Of a DNA stretch of 64,000 nt, positions 63,108 through 64,000 are shown one piece after another. Made by a program: the position numbers and the translations under genes. This stretch comes from Clostridium sp. 'White wine YQ' (GTDB lineage: Bacteria > Bacillota > Clostridia > Clostridiales > Clostridiaceae): the NCBI RefSeq assembly GCF_028728205.1, contig NZ_JAQYUU010000001.1, forward strand, positions 1 through 64,000, in the 5' to 3' direction. Every line of letters begins with the position of its first letter. Position 1 is the first letter of the stretch. Below the pieces are notes generated by a model. It made no database searches. It had not been told where the DNA came from and was given only the letters and a program-made list of their open reading frames with translations.

Positions 63108-63557
63108 ATGAAAATAGCAATTGGGTCAGATCATGGTGGATTTAATTTAAAAGGTGAAGTGATAAAGTACTTAGAGCAAAAATCTATAGAGTACAAAGAT
63201 TTTGGAACAACAAGTACTGATTCATGCGATTACCCAGATTATGCTCTAAAAGTTGCAGAAGCAGTAGCTGAGAAAGAATTTGAATTTGGAATACTTATTT
63301 GCGGAACAGGAATTGGCATAAGTATAGCTGCAAACAAAGTTCCAGGAATAAGGGCAGCTCTTTGTCATGATACTTTTAGTGCACATGCAACTCGTGAACA
63401 TAATAATGCGAATATTTTAGCAATGGGAGAAAGAGTCATTGGTCCAGGACTAGCAATTGAAATTGTTGAAACCTTTTTAAATGCTAAATTCCAAGGGGAC
63501 AGACATCAAAATAGAATAGATAAAATTAAAGCTATTGAAGAAAAATATAATAGATAG
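63108..63557 (+). CDS. rpiB: Ribose-5-phosphate isomerase B
   Basis: 149 residues. [10 protein letters not shown] at the start, the catalytic Cys region [16 protein letters not shown], and REHNNANIL near the C-terminus. Interconverts ribose-5-phosphate and ribulose-5-phosphate in the pentose phosphate pathway. ACGGAGGTG ribosome site. Confidence 0.97.
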   Translation: MKIAIGSDHGGFNLKGEVIKYLEQKSIEYKDFGTTSTDSCDYPDYALKVAEAVAEKEFEFGILICGTGIGISIAANKVPGIRAALCHDTFSAHATREHNNANILAMGERVIGPGLAIEIVETFLNAKFQGDRHQNRIDKIKAIEEKYNR

Positions 63558-63577
63558 TAATTTTAGGAGGAGATAAC

Positions 63578-64000
63578 ATGAGTAAAGTAACACAAATAAA
63601 CCATCCATTAATTCAGCACAAGTTGGCATTGATTAGAAGTAAAGATACAGGCTCAAAGGATTTTAGAGAATTAGTAGAGGAAGTATCAATGCTTATGGCA
63701 TATGAGGTTACAAGAGATCTTCAAACTGAATTTGTAGAAATTGAAACGCCTATATGTAAGACAAAACATCAAGTTTTATCTGGTAAGAAGTTAGCTGTAG
63801 TTCCAATATTAAGAGCAGGGTTAGGTATGGTTGACGGAATGTTAAAGCTTATACCAGCAGCAAAAGTAGGTCACATAGGATTATATAGGGACGAGGAAAC
63901 TCTTAAACCGGTTGAATACTTCTGCAAACTTCCACAAGATATTGCAGAGAGAGATATTATGGTAGTTGATCCAATGTTAGCTACTGGTGGTTCTGCTGCA
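63578..64000 (+). CDS. upp: Uracil phosphoribosyltransferase, partial (cut by window end)
   Basis: The first 141 codons are present and in frame, with no stop by 64000. AGGAGGAGA precedes the ATG. The protein starts [32 protein letters not shown] and the PRPP loop [12 protein letters not shown] are diagnostic of Upp. The C-terminal third lies beyond the window. Salvages uracil to UMP. Confidence 0.97.
   Translation, partial: MSKVTQINHPLIQHKLALIRSKDTGSKDFRELVEEVSMLMAYEVTRDLQTEFVEIETPICKTKHQVLSGKKLAVVPILRAGLGMVDGMLKLIPAAKVGHIGLYRDEETLKPVEYFCKLPQDIAERDIMVVDPMLATGGSAA

Overview
The window reads as the chromosome of a low-GC, endospore-forming Clostridium (cluster I type, sensu stricto). The evidence is strongly A/T-biased codon use, AGGAGG-type ribosome binding sites, a clostridial 5S rRNA, many sporulation genes (yabG, sipL, spoIIR, cotS-like genes) and a clostridial housekeeping order (pyrG, rho, rpmE, tdk, DUF1385-prmC, prfA, tsaC, rpiB, upp). 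I saw no insertion sequence, prophage or CRISPR array. The species cannot be named from sequence reading alone.

Layout. 1-402: tail of an rRNA operon (23S-5S spacer, 5S rRNA, tRNA-Asn). 0.6-5.2 kb: a polysaccharide deacetylase and an OmpR-type two-component system with a membrane-anchored partner of unknown function. 5.3-8.3 kb: a lipoteichoic-acid-synthase-like enzyme divergent from a diacylglycerol kinase. 8.3-9.7 kb: a degenerate LytS-like/LytTR pair, followed by a 36-codon gene that is easy to miss. 10.2-16.2 kb: a flavoprotein, an SGNH hydrolase, a RusA-like protein, tsaD, an alpha/beta-hydrolase that has lost its catalytic residues, and HtrA. 16.4-23.8 kb: a LevR-type sigma-54 activator with a lactose/cellobiose-class PTS, an N-acetylglucosamine-type kinase and a MupG-like (DUF871) phospho-muramidase. 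Two good -24/-12 promoters and shared TTACACA half-sites tie the set together, so this looks like a peptidoglycan-disaccharide (or related amino-sugar disaccharide) uptake regulon. 23.9-25.5 kb: two SPOCS-like proteins. 25.5-31.2 kb: an FMN-binding lipoprotein, a second lipoprotein, Ndh2 with a membrane tail, EetA-like, EetB-like and a polyprenyl diphosphate synthase. This matches the core of the flavin-based extracellular electron transfer (EET) locus known from Listeria. 31.2-33.4 kb: a LysR regulator divergent from an orphan solute-binding protein.

33.4-45.5 kb is spore-envelope territory. It holds two divergent [GT4 glycosyltransferase]-[CotS-like kinase] modules, one extra CotS-like kinase and one CotS-like pseudokinase. 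Between the modules sits a DNA-repair pair (radical SAM plus DUF4130 protein) behind a near-perfect sigma-A promoter that carries a LexA box in its spacer. Then come yabG, veg (tandem consensus promoters) and sipL. 45.8-49.3 kb: cyanophycinase and cyanophycin synthetase, overlapping. 49.4-64 kb: ispE, spoIIR, small proteins, pyrG, rho, an UgtP-like glycolipid synthase, rpmE, tdk, a DUF1385-PrmC fusion, prfA, tsaC, a low-molecular-weight phosphatase, rpiB and the first 141 codons of upp, cut by the window end.

The most notable systems are the compact EET-type locus in an obligate-anaerobe-like genome, the LevR/sigma-54 regulon built around a MupG-like enzyme, the LexA-controlled DNA-repair radical SAM pair, and several proteins that keep a fold but have lost catalytic residues (CotS pseudokinase, pseudo-hydrolase, LytS-like protein without an N-box, RusA with Asp to Asn). 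All family names rest on motif reading by eye; no database search was run.
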